Below, in pieces: positions 40,141 to 50,621 of a stretch of 64,000 nucleotides of DNA (position 1 is its first letter; every line of letters begins with the position of its first letter). Below the pieces are notes generated by a model that saw only the letters and a program-made list of their open reading frames with translations, was not told where the DNA came from and ran no database searches. The DNA is from Rhodococcus sp. OK519 (GTDB lineage Bacteria > Actinomycetota > Actinomycetes > Mycobacteriales > Mycobacteriaceae): assembly GCF_003051005.1 (NCBI RefSeq), contig NZ_QAOW01000006.1, positions 62,001-126,000 on the forward strand, in the 5' to 3' direction. A program made the position numbers and the translations under genes.

Positions 40141-40576
40141 ACCTACTGCCTTCGTATGCGTAAATGCACCGACGACCAGCAGCGCTGATGGTCATACAAC
40201 TGCAGAGCATGTACCTGCACGACACTGTGCGGCACCGACCGAGAAGGGCTCCTCATTGAGCCTCGGCACGGGGACTGACCTTCGCCCCGGCGACGTTGCT
40301 CGGGGCAGTTCAGGTGGTTATGAGTCCACTGTGTTGAGAAAAGGTTAATTCACTCCCCGGGGAGAAGCGCAAGCAAGGATCCCCTCTCCACCCCGTGACC
40401 TGTGGTTTCACTCGCGTTTCCTGGGAAAATGCAGTGCACGTCACAGCTTAGGGCGAATGTTTCGTGCTCGACGGGGCGATGGATTGCAGCATCGACACGA
40501 TCCTCCTACGCCGCCGCAGCGACCGGATGTCGCCGAGATGTCGAAAGCGGTTGCGTATCCAAGGACCTCTCAACGA
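40141..40576. other. 436-bp region upstream of gltB
   Basis: The region between gltB and the beta-propeller gene, both on the minus strand. It holds an AT-richer stretch (40318-40360) that is the most probable gltB promoter area, and the candidate GlnR half-sites at 40395-40420. I see no ORF, RNA gene or convincing riboswitch. Confidence 0.5.
40395..40420 (-). promoter_or_regulatory. Candidate GlnR-type box
   Basis: On the minus strand two GAAAC half-sites are spaced by 6 bp and followed after 5 bp by GTCAC. The actinobacterial GlnR box alternates GTnAC and GAAAC at 6-bp spacing, so this is a partial match. Control of gltBD by nitrogen status would make sense; the site is about 260 bp from gltB. 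Confidence 0.3.
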
Positions 40577-41533
40577 TCAGCCGACCCCGATCACCGACAC
40601 CGAGTCGCTGTCGTAATTGGTGACGAAGACGCGCGAGCCGTCGGGTGAGGTCGCCACCTCGGACGGACTGTCCCCGACGGGGACGGTGGCCTCGACGGTG
40701 TTGGTGAGCGTCCCGATCACCGACACCGTGTCGTCGCCGTAGTTGGTGACGTACGCCCGAGTCCCGTCCGGGGTGATCGCCACCCCGAACGGATTGCGGC
40801 CGACCGGAACGGTAGTCACGACGGTATTGATCGCGGTCGCGATCACCGACACCACGCCGCCGTCCCACGCCGTCACCAGGACGCGGGTGCCGTCGGGCGT
40901 GATCGCCACCCCGAACGGTGCGTCGCCGACCGGCACCGTCGCAGCGACCGCGCCGGTGGCCGTGTCGATCACCGACACCGAGTCGCTGTCCTGGTTGGCG
41001 ACGTAGAGCCGGGCGCCGTCCGGCGTGACCGCGACTTCCGAGGGAAGGCGCCCGACGCCGATGGTGCCGGTGACCACGTCCGTCGCCGTGTCGATCACCG
41101 ACACGGTGCCTCCGTCGTAGTTACTGACATAGACCCGGGTTCCGTCCGGCGTGACCGCGACCCCTTCCGGACCCGCGCCCACCGGGATCGTGGCCGTGAC
41201 GGCACCCGCCGCCGTGTCGAGCACCGACACCGAGTTGCTCTCGTAGTTGACGACATACGCCCGCGCCCCGCGCGGGGCGACCGCCACTCCCGTCGGGAAC
41301 GTGCCGACGGGGATCGTGCCGGTCACCGCGGCGACCCCGGTGTCGATGACCGACACCGAGTCGTCGTACGAGTTCGTCACGTAGGCGCGGCCGTCACCGC
41401 CGATATCGATGCCGGTCGGACCGGTGCCGACCGAGATGGTGTCGGTGACGGAGTCGGCCAGCGCCGGCGGACCCGACGAGAAAGCCAGGCCTGCCACTGT
41501 CGCCAGCACGACCGCCGCTGTACGCGCAATCAT
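40577..41533 (-). CDS. Secreted seven-bladed YVTN beta-propeller protein
   Basis: A 318-residue exported protein. A signal peptide (hydrophobic to about residue 20, cleavage near PALADS) is followed by seven repeats of about 42 residues, each with the pattern PDGxRxYVxNYDxxxVSVIDT and GPTGVAVTPDG. This is a complete seven-blade YVTN/YNCE propeller with almost nothing else. Such modules mediate protein binding at the cell surface or serve as lactonase-like folds. No catalytic residues are evident. It precedes gltB on the same strand but is separated by 436 bp. Confidence 0.85.
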   Translation of the reverse strand: MIARTAAVVLATVAGLAFSSGPPALADSVTDTISVGTGPTGIDIGGDGRAYVTNSYDDSVSVIDTGVAAVTGTIPVGTFPTGVAVAPRGARAYVVNYESNSVSVLDTAAGAVTATIPVGAGPEGVAVTPDGTRVYVSNYDGGTVSVIDTATDVVTGTIGVGRLPSEVAVTPDGARLYVANQDSDSVSVIDTATGAVAATVPVGDAPFGVAITPDGTRVLVTAWDGGVVSVIATAINTVVTTVPVGRNPFGVAITPDGTRAYVTNYGDDTVSVIGTLTNTVEATVPVGDSPSEVATSPDGSRVFVTNYDSDSVSVIGVG

Positions 41534-41735
41534 GTGAGTTCCCTTCTCCAAGCGGACGAATCGCCGAAGTACGGCGTCCGTCTCCTCGCCGTTCGACTCC
41601 CGGGCCTTCACCTCGCTCACCGTCACGGGCGGCGGATCAGCATTCAATCCATTGGACGCCGTGCGCGCGGAACTGTAAACACCCAGCGAATCGTCGAACC
41701 CGGAAGCGTGACACCACCTCGGGTACCGTCCCCAC

Positions 41736-42755
41736 ATGGCTGGTTGCGCAGCGATCCTCGGGGGCGGCATCGGCGGACTCACGGTCGCCAACCACCTGAT
41801 CCGGCACGGCTGGGACGTCACGGTCTTCGAGCGATCACCCGGACCGCCCACGACGGGAACGGCACTCGGCATGTGGCCCCAGGCGATGGCGGCGCTCGAT
41901 GCCGCCGGCGTCGGCGACGGGGTCCGGCAACTCGGCACACTGCAGCGGCGCGCGGCGTTCCTGCGACCCGACGGATCGGTGATCGGACGGGTCGACAGCA
42001 CGCGCCGGACCGCCTACCTGATCTCGCGGCCCGCACTGCTCGGCGTCCTGCTCGATGGAATGCCCGCCGACGTCGTGCGATTCGCCGAGCCCGCGCCCGA
42101 CCTCGCGACCCTCGCCGAATTCGACGTCGTCGTCGCGGCCGACGGCACCCGCAGCGCCACCCGCGACTTCCTGTTCGGGGCGCGGTACCGGCCCACGTAC
42201 GCCGGGATGACGGCCTGGCGGGGGTGGATTCCGGGCGAGGCCGCGTCGGTCACCGAGACGTGGGGTCCGGGTGGACTGTTCGGCATCACCCCGCGTGAGG
42301 GCGGCCTGGTGAACTGGTTCGCCGCGGTCCGCTCCCCCGCCGACTCCCCCGGCGGACTCGACTTCCTGCGTGCCCGCTTCGGCGACTGGCACCAGGACAT
42401 CCGCAAGATCCTCGAACAGGTCGGCCCCGACGTCGTGCTGCACCATGACCTGTACGAGTCGCCGGCGCTGCCGTCATACGTGCGCGGGAACGTCGCGCTG
42501 ATCGGCGACGCCGCCCACTCGATGGCCCCCAACCTGGGGCGCGGCGCGTGCGAGGCCATGGTCGACGCCGTCACGCTGGGCCGACTGCTCACCGAACGCG
42601 CCGTGCCCGACGCTCTGGGCCGCTACGACCGGGCCCGCCGGCGACCCACCCGGCGGCTCGTGCGGGCCTCCCACCTGGTCGGACGCGTCGCCACCGCGGA
42701 ACGTTGGATCGGGCTCCGCGACAGTGTCGTCGGACTGGGTTCACGTTTCGCGTGA
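41736..42755 (+). CDS. FAD-dependent monooxygenase (PHBH-like)
   Basis: A 339-residue flavin hydroxylase of the UbiH/PHBH class. The Rossmann motif is ILGGGIGGLTVA, the middle DG motif VVAADGTRSATRD and the C-terminal FAD motif LIGDAAHSMAPNLGRGACEAM. It uses NAD(P)H and oxygen, usually to hydroxylate an aromatic or terpenoid. It is slightly short for the class (about 340 rather than 380-400), with a reduced C-terminal region. It is divergent from the propeller gene and alone on its strand. The substrate is unknown. Confidence 0.87.
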   Translation: MAGCAAILGGGIGGLTVANHLIRHGWDVTVFERSPGPPTTGTALGMWPQAMAALDAAGVGDGVRQLGTLQRRAAFLRPDGSVIGRVDSTRRTAYLISRPALLGVLLDGMPADVVRFAEPAPDLATLAEFDVVVAADGTRSATRDFLFGARYRPTYAGMTAWRGWIPGEAASVTETWGPGGLFGITPREGGLVNWFAAVRSPADSPGGLDFLRARFGDWHQDIRKILEQVGPDVVLHHDLYESPALPSYVRGNVALIGDAAHSMAPNLGRGACEAMVDAVTLGRLLTERAVPDALGRYDRARRRPTRRLVRASHLVGRVATAERWIGLRDSVVGLGSRFA

Positions 42756-42793
42756 AACATGGGTCGGCTGCGGATCCGGGTGCGAAAATAGCT

Positions 42794-42826
42794 ACTGGCC
42801 GCAGCGAATGAACAGCTGCGGCCAGT
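42794..42826. terminator. Bidirectional terminator hairpin
   Basis: A perfect 12-bp stem, ACTGGCCGCAGC (42794-42805) and its complement (42815-42826), between the convergent monooxygenase and MFS genes. Confidence 0.8.
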
Positions 42827-42918
42827 GCAGGACGAACATTAGCACCTGTTGAACGTTTGTCTCGCGGGGATCGGAACTTCTTGTCGGAGTGCCGGATCCC
42901 GTGAATCGAACGCCCTGG

Positions 42919-44385
42919 TCAGACCTTGGCGACCTCGGCGTCGCCCACCTCGACGACGGCGGGAGCGGGCTTGCGGCCGGGGATGGCCGCCGCGATCGCC
43001 GCCGCCACGAGGGCCACTCCGCAACCGATGAGCAGACCGGTACGGAAGCCGGCCTCGGTCGGGACCGTATGACCGCCGCCGATTTCGACGCTCATCTGCG
43101 CCAGCACCACACCGACCACCGCGGCCGCGAAGGACGTGCCGACCGAACGCATCAGCGTGTTGAAGCTGTTGGCGGAGCCCGTCGCCGACGGCGGCACCGC
43201 GCCCATGATGAGGGCGGGCATCGAGCCGTAGGCCAGGCCCACGCCGGCGTTGGAGATGCAGACCACGACGAGCAGACCCCAGGTCGACCCGAGGAGCAGC
43301 ATCGACGAGCCGTAGCCGAGGGCGATGACCAGTGCACCGAGCACCAGCGTGACCTTGGGGCCGCGGGCGGCGGACAGCTTCGCGCCGAGCGGTGAGACGG
43401 CCATCATCACGAAGCCGCCGGGCAGCATCCACAGGCCCATCGCGAGCATCGACTGACCCAGGCCGTAGCCGGTGGACTCCGGCAGCTGCAGCAGCTGCGG
43501 AATGATCAGCGACTGCGCGTACATCGAGAAGCCGACCACGACGGAGGCGGCGTTGGTCAGCAGCACCTGCTTGCCGGCGGCCAGGCGCAGGTTCACCAGC
43601 GGATCGCGGGTGCGCAGCTCCCACCAGCCCCAGGCCAGCAGCACGATGACCGCGGCCGCGAACAGGCCGAGGATCGACGCGCTGCCCCAACCCCAGACGG
43701 CACCCTTCGACACCGCGAGCAGCAGGCTCACGAGTCCGACACCGAGACCGAGCGCACCGACGAAGTCGAATCGGCCCCCGGCCGCCATCGCGGGCGTCTC
43801 CGGGATGAGACGCCAGATCAGAACGCCGATGACGACGCTCAGCACCGCGCATCCCCAGAAGAGCACACGCCAGCTGGCGTTCTGGGTGACGGCCGCGGAG
43901 ATCGGCAGACCGAGCGCACCGCCGATACCCAGGGTGGCGCTGATCAGGGCGATCGACGATCCGAGCTTGGCCGGCGGGACCAGCTCACGCAGGGCGCTGA
44001 TGCCCAGCGGAACCATGCCCATGCCCAGGCCCTGGAGGCCGCGACCGATGACCATCGGGGCCAGCGAGTCGGCGAGCGCACACAGCACCGAACCGGCTGC
44101 GAGCGGGAATGCGCAGAACAGCAGCATCCGCCGCTTGCCGAGCAGGTCACCGAGCCGTCCGGTGACGGGCGTCGCCACCGCGCCCACGAGCAGCGTGATG
44201 GTGATGACCCACGACGCGTTGGACGCGGACGTGTCGAGAATGCGGGGCAGGTCGCCGATCAGCGGCACCACCAGGGTCTGCATGAGTGCCGCCACGATGC
44301 CGGCGACCGCCAGCACTGTGACGATGCCGCCCGAACGGGCGGTGGACGCGGAGCTGTCCACGGGACTCCCAACTTCTGGATTCAT
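42919..44385 (-). CDS. MFS transporter, DHA2/EmrB-like, 14 membrane segments
   Basis: A transporter of about 488 residues with some 14 hydrophobic segments. Family motifs include GRLGDLLGKRRM in the loop 2-3 region and ALGLPISAAV near motif C. It resembles actinobacterial drug or compound exporters. ATG 44385 is preferred; the frame extends 18 codons further into the operator region. It is divergent from a MarR regulator gene with dyads between, the usual layout of a substrate-inducible efflux pump. Confidence 0.9.
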   Translation of the reverse strand: MNPEVGSPVDSSASTARSGGIVTVLAVAGIVAALMQTLVVPLIGDLPRILDTSASNASWVITITLLVGAVATPVTGRLGDLLGKRRMLLFCAFPLAAGSVLCALADSLAPMVIGRGLQGLGMGMVPLGISALRELVPPAKLGSSIALISATLGIGGALGLPISAAVTQNASWRVLFWGCAVLSVVIGVLIWRLIPETPAMAAGGRFDFVGALGLGVGLVSLLLAVSKGAVWGWGSASILGLFAAAVIVLLAWGWWELRTRDPLVNLRLAAGKQVLLTNAASVVVGFSMYAQSLIIPQLLQLPESTGYGLGQSMLAMGLWMLPGGFVMMAVSPLGAKLSAARGPKVTLVLGALVIALGYGSSMLLLGSTWGLLVVVCISNAGVGLAYGSMPALIMGAVPPSATGSANSFNTLMRSVGTSFAAAVVGVVLAQMSVEIGGGHTVPTEAGFRTGLLIGCGVALVAAAIAAAIPGRKPAPAVVEVGDAEVAKV

Positions 44386-44415
44386 ACGGATTTCGTTACT
44401 CAAACTAGTTGCAGC

Positions 44416-44450
44416 ATACAACCAACTTGTATCATGCAATCAAGTTGTAT
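44416..44450. promoter_or_regulatory. MarR-type operator cluster
   Basis: ATACAA-CCAAC-TTGTAT (44416-44432) is a perfect 6-bp dyad, and CAAGTTGTAT at 44441-44450 repeats one arm. They lie 31 bp upstream of the MFS start and about 90 bp upstream of the MarR start. The pattern fits binding of the adjacent MarR protein to both promoters. Confidence 0.55.
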
Positions 44451-44541
44451 CGCGCAAAATCCCAGGTAGGGTGATATGTCCGATTTCGCCGGGCACAATG
44501 GGAGGGCATCGAAGACCGATGCAGCTTGTGAGAGGACCGGC

Positions 44542-44997
44542 ATGGAGAAGCCCACGCATCTGATCGACTTCGAGACCATGCTGCTCGGTCGACACGTGCA
44601 CCACAACAGCCCGCGCCCCCGTCGCAGCGGCGGCCGTCTCGACAGCAGCGCCTACGTCCTGCTCAGCCGCATCGCCATCGAGGGGCCCCTGTCGATCGGG
44701 CAATTGAGCGACGCCCTCGGCCTCGACACCTCCACCCTGCACCGGCAGACCACCTCGATGCTCGGCGACGGACTCCTCGAACGCATCCCCGATCCCGACG
44801 GCGGAATGGCCCGCAAGTTTCGCATCACCGAGGAGGGCCAGGCACTCCTCGACGCGGAACGGTCGGGGAGCGTCGAGGCGCTCGACAAGCTGATGGAGGA
44901 CTGGACACCCGAGGATGTCGCGGCCTTCGCCGCCTACCTCGAGCGGTTCAACACGGACATCGAGCGAATGAGCGGACGGCCCTGGCCGCGGCCGTGA
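44542..44997 (+). CDS. MarR-family transcriptional regulator
   Basis: A 151-residue winged-helix regulator: GPLSIGQLSDALGLDTSTLHRQTTSMLGDGLLER is the DNA-binding part and MARKFRITEEGQALL the wing. Dimerising helices lie at both ends. The ATG at 44542 is preferred because GAGAGGA lies five bases upstream; an in-frame ATG at 44476 has no such site. It is divergent from the efflux gene and probably represses it. Confidence 0.88.
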   Translation: MEKPTHLIDFETMLLGRHVHHNSPRPRRSGGRLDSSAYVLLSRIAIEGPLSIGQLSDALGLDTSTLHRQTTSMLGDGLLERIPDPDGGMARKFRITEEGQALLDAERSGSVEALDKLMEDWTPEDVAAFAAYLERFNTDIERMSGRPWPRP

Positions 44998-45010
44998 CGG
45001 CACAGACGTC

Positions 45011-45046
45011 GAAGGCCGCGCAACGCTCGTGCGTTGCGCGGCCTTC
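45011..45046. terminator. Bidirectional terminator hairpin
   Basis: A perfect 16-bp stem (GAAGGCCGCGCAACGC and complement) with a TCGT loop, 12-14 bp from the stops of both the marR and tatA genes. Confidence 0.9.
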
Positions 45047-45058
45047 GCTCTCTCCGGT

Positions 45059-45259
45059 CTAGGCGGGCAGGTGTTTCACCGATTCGGGCTTCCCCAGTTC
45101 GGCGGACTGATCGTCGGCCTGCAACTCCCCCACCTCACTCTTGAGGATCCGCAGCGATCTCCCCAGGCCGCGGGCCGCGTCGGGCAGCTTCTTCGACCCG
45201 AACAGCACCAGCATCACCACGGCCACGATCGCCCAGTGCCCCGGGCTCAGCGCGCCCAT
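45059..45259 (-). CDS. tatA: Small TatA/E twin-arginine translocase subunit
   Basis: A 66-residue protein with the TatA design: a short periplasmic start, one membrane helix ([14 protein letters not shown]), the FG hinge and an amphipathic helix ([21 protein letters not shown]), then a short acidic tail. TatA forms the pore of the Tat system. There is no tatC nearby, so this is probably an accessory copy. Its ATG shares one base with the stop of the RidA-like gene (TGATG), so its translation is coupled to an operon that begins with a Tat substrate. Dedicated service to that substrate is inferred. Confidence 0.88.
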   Translation of the reverse strand: MGALSPGHWAIVAVVMLVLFGSKKLPDAARGLGRSLRILKSEVGELQADDQSAELGKPESVKHLPA

Positions 45260-45933
45260 CAGGACGGCTGCTTACCGTCGGGGTAGACCGCGTCCACCTC
45301 GACCTCCACCAACCAGCCTGCGACCGGGAGGCTTCCGACCTCGAGCGCGAAACGGCTGGGGCGGGCGCTGTTCCGTTCGATCGGGGCCGCCGGCGCGGCC
45401 GTGCCCATCGGCACCAGTTCGGTGTCGCCGGTGTCGAGGTTGGTGTTGGCGAAGAACTGTCGGTAGGCGCGGTTCCATCCCGCGTAGTCGGCGCGCTCCG
45501 TGCCGGGAGCGTTGTCCAGGAACACGCGCATCGTCACCACGTCCTCCAGCGTCAGCCCCTGGGCCTCGAGGTTGTCGCGAATCTTCTTGAGTACGCCGAT
45601 GCCCTGTGCCTCGGTGACCGTCACCCCGGGCGGCAACACTCCACCACTGAACTGGCTGTCGATGTACGACTCCGGGGTGCCCTCCGGGGCCGCCTTGTTG
45701 GACGCCGACGGTCCGAGCCCGCTGGTCTTGTAGACGGCCGTGCCGCCCCCGATCGCGACACCCTGCGCGATCATCGGATTCGACTCACCCGCTTCGATGA
45801 CGGACTTCGAGACGAAGGTGCTCTCCGGTGCGGGCGCGGCCTCGGCGGTGTCGGACGAGCAGGACGTGGCGGTCAGGATCAGCGCAGAACCGGCGAGAAC
45901 TGCGGCGAACGTCTTGCGCGGAACGGATTTCAT
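45259..45933 (-). CDS. RidA/YjgF-family protein, predicted lipoprotein
   Basis: A 224-residue protein combining a signal peptide that ends in TATSC (lipid Cys at 25, with Ala rather than Leu/Ile at -3) and a RidA domain (about residues 55-215). RidA proteins hydrolyse reactive 2-imino acids to 2-oxo acids. The catalytic Arg of E. coli RidA (Arg105) appears conserved as the Arg at about 194 in the RFALEV segment. AGGAG precedes the ATG. It starts 29 bp after the stop of the L-amino acid oxidase gene and overlaps tatA by 1 bp. Most RidA proteins are cytosolic; export here places it beside the imine-producing oxidase. Confidence 0.82.
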   Translation of the reverse strand: MKSVPRKTFAAVLAGSALILTATSCSSDTAEAAPAPESTFVSKSVIEAGESNPMIAQGVAIGGGTAVYKTSGLGPSASNKAAPEGTPESYIDSQFSGGVLPPGVTVTEAQGIGVLKKIRDNLEAQGLTLEDVVTMRVFLDNAPGTERADYAGWNRAYRQFFANTNLDTGDTELVPMGTAAPAAPIERNSARPSRFALEVGSLPVAGWLVEVEVDAVYPDGKQPS

Positions 45934-45962
45934 GGTGGCTCCTCGGCTAATGATGAACGGGC

Positions 45963-47720
<1,758 letters not shown>

Positions 47721-47777
47721 TCACTGGAAGCACACAGGCAATATCGTTGTTACACAGCCGGACTAGCGTCACGCGCT

Positions 47778-49265
47778 ATGTCCGCCCTCACCGACGCGAT
47801 CGCGCGCTCGTTCGCGACACGCGAACCCGAGCGTCCCGCGCTGTCGCCGATGCGGGCACTCGGCCGTCGCCGGCTGTCGGGGATCGAGGTGCTGGCCCAG
47901 TCGGTCGCCACCACCGCGCCGGCGGTGTCCATGGTGGTACTGCCCGTCACCATGCTCACCCACGACCGCCTGCTCGGCGGGATGGTGACGATCCTGGTCG
48001 CGACGATCGCGGTCACCCTCATCGCATTCTGCGTCTCGCAGTTCACCCGACGCATGGCCGCGGCAGGCGGCCTGCACAGCTTCGCCTTCCGCGGATCGGG
48101 GACGCGAGCAGCCCTGACCGTTGCCGTCGCGATGCTGGTCAAGTACGTCGGCAGCGCGGTCATGACGCTCTACCACGGTGGCCAGGCCGTGATCGCACTG
48201 TGCGGTCTCGCCGGCTTCTCTCCGCCCGTCCTTCCTGTGTATCTCGCACTCGGGGTGGGCATCCTGAGCTGCCTTCTCCGCAGTGTGCGGTTCGCGGCGT
48301 TGACGATCCTGACAATCGAGGTGAGCTCGCTCGTCTTCATCGTCGGCCTGATGGCGTTCGGCGACAGTGCGTCCCAGACGGCCCTCGTTCCGCCCTCGTC
48401 GGGTCACGGCACACTGGCCCTCGCCCTCGCGGCCCTGTTCGCACTCGCCGGCTTCGAGAGCGCCGTGTTCTTCGGTCCCGAGGCGCAGCGCCCGCTCGTG
48501 ACCGTGACCCGCACGGTGCTGTTCACGCCGATGATCTGCGGATCACTGTTCGTGTTCGCCGGATGGGCGGCGTGGAGCGGACGCAGCGACACCCTCGTCA
48601 ACGCCTACCTGCACGGCACGTCGACCGGGGTCAGTCCGGCCGTCGTGGTCGCGCTCAACGTCGGACTCTGCTGCTCGTGGCTGGCATCCGCGATGGCGTC
48701 GTCGAATGCCGCTTCCCGCCTGGTGTATTCACTCGGCATCGAACGCGCGCTGCCGCGCTGGTGCGCCCGGGTGCACCGGTCGTTCCGGACCCCGTTCGCG
48801 GCGCTGACCGCCGTCGTCGGCCTGGTCGTGCTCGGTGCGGGGGCGTTCGCGATCCTCGGCACCGGCGTCGTGTTCGGCGACCTTCGTCTGGTCGTGCGCG
48901 GCGCCGTGATCGTCGCGTACGTCATCGTCGCGATCGCGTCCGTGCGGTTCCTCACCCGCATCGGCGAACAGACTCCCGGCGTCCGCGCGGCCAGCACCCT
49001 CGGCAGCGTCGCCGGTGTCACCGTCCTCGGATACCTGCTGTACGTCAACGTGATCGACGTGTCGTATGTCGTGCCGATCGCGGTCGCCGCGGTGCTGTCC
49101 TCCGGCCTGCTGTGGCGGGCACGGCTGCGCCGACGCCGCCCGGACGCGCTGCTGCGCATGGGTGCCTTCGACAGTGCCGAGTCCGCGGACGTGCTGCCCG
49201 GGGCGGGTGTGTTCGGCGCCGACGCGACCGGACAGACGATCCTGGTCGGCCGGGGCCCCCGCTGA
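47778..49265 (+). CDS. APC-family amino-acid permease
   Basis: A 495-residue membrane protein of the amino acid-polyamine-organocation superfamily, with about 12 membrane segments. The first segments carry the substrate-site glycine/serine region (LAQSVATTAPAVSMVV), and the middle ALFALAGFESAVFFGPEA is the conserved TM6 stretch. It would import amino acids or related amines. It is divergent from the L-amino acid oxidase operon and coupled by a 1-bp overlap to an IclR regulator, which suggests use of the same class of compounds. Confidence 0.88.
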   Translation: MSALTDAIARSFATREPERPALSPMRALGRRRLSGIEVLAQSVATTAPAVSMVVLPVTMLTHDRLLGGMVTILVATIAVTLIAFCVSQFTRRMAAAGGLHSFAFRGSGTRAALTVAVAMLVKYVGSAVMTLYHGGQAVIALCGLAGFSPPVLPVYLALGVGILSCLLRSVRFAALTILTIEVSSLVFIVGLMAFGDSASQTALVPPSSGHGTLALALAALFALAGFESAVFFGPEAQRPLVTVTRTVLFTPMICGSLFVFAGWAAWSGRSDTLVNAYLHGTSTGVSPAVVVALNVGLCCSWLASAMASSNAASRLVYSLGIERALPRWCARVHRSFRTPFAALTAVVGLVVLGAGAFAILGTGVVFGDLRLVVRGAVIVAYVIVAIASVRFLTRIGEQTPGVRAASTLGSVAGVTVLGYLLYVNVIDVSYVVPIAVAAVLSSGLLWRARLRRRRPDALLRMGAFDSAESADVLPGAGVFGADATGQTILVGRGPR

Positions 49266-50017
49266 TGGCGGGTGCCCGGGATCTCGGCGGCAACGAACCA
49301 CGTGCCGTCCAGCGTGCGCTGGCACTGCTCGAGGCTGCCGCGCAGTTGGGGTCCGGCGCATCCGCGAAGGACATCGCCGCGCTGGCCGGGATCCCCCCGG
49401 CCACCGCCTACCGTCTGCTGAACCTGCTCGTCGCCGACGGTTATCTCGTCCGGGTCGCCGACCTGTCGGGTTTCACCCTCGGCCGGCGTACCCGCGAACT
49501 GGCGGGCGCCGCGGACCGACCCGACGACGTCGGCGTCGTCCTCGAAGAACTCCGCTCGCAGGTCCGGTACGGGGTGTACCTGGCGTCGTATGCCGACGGC
49601 CGGGTCCGTCTCGTCGATCGCGACCCCGATCACGAACTCACCGGCGAACGCACCCTGCTGACCGCGCCGCACGCGTCGGCGATCGGGAAGGTACTGCTGG
49701 CGTCGCGTCCGGACCGGCTCGACCGGTCCGAGACACCGCTGCGTCGGGTCACCGCCCGCACCATCACCGACCCGGACCGACTGGAACTCGAGCTGTCGCT
49801 GATCCGGCGCGGCGAACCCGCGCGGGAGGTCGACGAGATCCGCGTCGGTCGCTCCGCGGTGGCAGTCCCCGTCCACGACAGCCGGCGGGCCGTTGTCGGC
49901 AGCCTCGCCGCGATCGGCCCCACCGGGCGACTCTCGGTCGACGACGTCGGCCTGGTCAACCTGCTGCGCGAATATGCCGGGCGGGTTGTTCCTAGCGGTA
50001 TCCAGACCTCGGCCTGA
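49265..50017 (+). CDS. IclR-family transcriptional regulator
   Basis: A 250-residue regulator with the IclR winged helix (AVQRALALLEAAAQLG, SAKDIAALAGIPPATAYRLLNLL) and a C-terminal effector domain (HASAIGKVLLAS, EIRVGRSAVAVPVHD, plus SLAAIGPTGRL). The ATG overlaps the permease stop by one base (TGATG). The likely targets are its own operon and the divergent oxidase operon. The effector is probably an amino acid or its oxo product, by context only. Confidence 0.88.
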   Translation: MAGARDLGGNEPRAVQRALALLEAAAQLGSGASAKDIAALAGIPPATAYRLLNLLVADGYLVRVADLSGFTLGRRTRELAGAADRPDDVGVVLEELRSQVRYGVYLASYADGRVRLVDRDPDHELTGERTLLTAPHASAIGKVLLASRPDRLDRSETPLRRVTARTITDPDRLELELSLIRRGEPAREVDEIRVGRSAVAVPVHDSRRAVVGSLAAIGPTGRLSVDDVGLVNLLREYAGRVVPSGIQTSA

Positions 50018-50102
50018 GCGTCCGGTCCACGCAGCATCGGACGGAACCCCGCACGAACAGCGAAGGAATGGAACACCACGCCGATCAGGCGCCGCTAGCG
50101 TG

Positions 50103-50621
50103 ATGCCCATGGAAGCACTCGGTGAAGCGCTCGCCCGCTTGCGCTCGGCGGGATGGACGTTCGAGCCTGGTTCGCCGAATCCGCGGACGGTCCCTGCGGC
50201 ACTGAGGTCCGTTCCGCCAGGCCACGTGGCCTTCGCTTCGTCGTTCTCCCGACTGTCGAGTCCGGACGATGCAACGTGGTTCCTCGCGCTCGACGACTAT
50301 GTGAGTTCGTCGCCTGACGCCTTCGCCTGGAACGAGTTCGAGACGATGAGCCGGGATGCGGCAGCGAGCATCGAGGACGAGGCCGCCGTCGCGGCGTTCT
50401 GGGATCGGCACTGCCCGATACTGCTGTCGGTCCGCGACCACTACGAGTATCTGGCGGTCCGCGTCGACGGCACGATCGTGCACGGCGAGGAACCCGAGTT
50501 CGAGAACACCACCGATACCGCCATCGATCTCGACAGCCTGCTTCGAAGCATCGCCGACCGACCCGACCCGGGCGTCGGGCTTGTCGAGGCGCTGCTGTTC
50601 GGGCGCGCTCCCGGTTCCTAG
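50103..50621 (+). CDS. SMI1/KNR4 (SUKH)-like protein
   Basis: A 172-residue cytoplasmic protein whose second half (FLALDDYVSSSPDAFAWNEFE, YEYLAVRVDGTIVHGEEPEFEN) resembles SUKH domains: a conserved Trp, a beta-strand with YLAV, and a late acidic segment. In bacteria SUKH proteins are often immunity factors against polymorphic toxins, but no toxin gene is adjacent. The start could be ATG 50103 or 50109; neither has a clear ribosome site. Its stop overlaps the stop of the convergent sigma-factor gene by 4 bp. Confidence 0.6.
   Translation: MPMEALGEALARLRSAGWTFEPGSPNPRTVPAALRSVPPGHVAFASSFSRLSSPDDATWFLALDDYVSSSPDAFAWNEFETMSRDAAASIEDEAAVAAFWDRHCPILLSVRDHYEYLAVRVDGTIVHGEEPEFENTTDTAIDLDSLLRSIADRPDPGVGLVEALLFGRAPGS

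Noticed and set aside
41736-42755. Truncated monooxygenase pseudogene
   Set aside because: Although short for its class, all three FAD motifs are present in one uninterrupted frame and the C-terminal region simply appears reduced.
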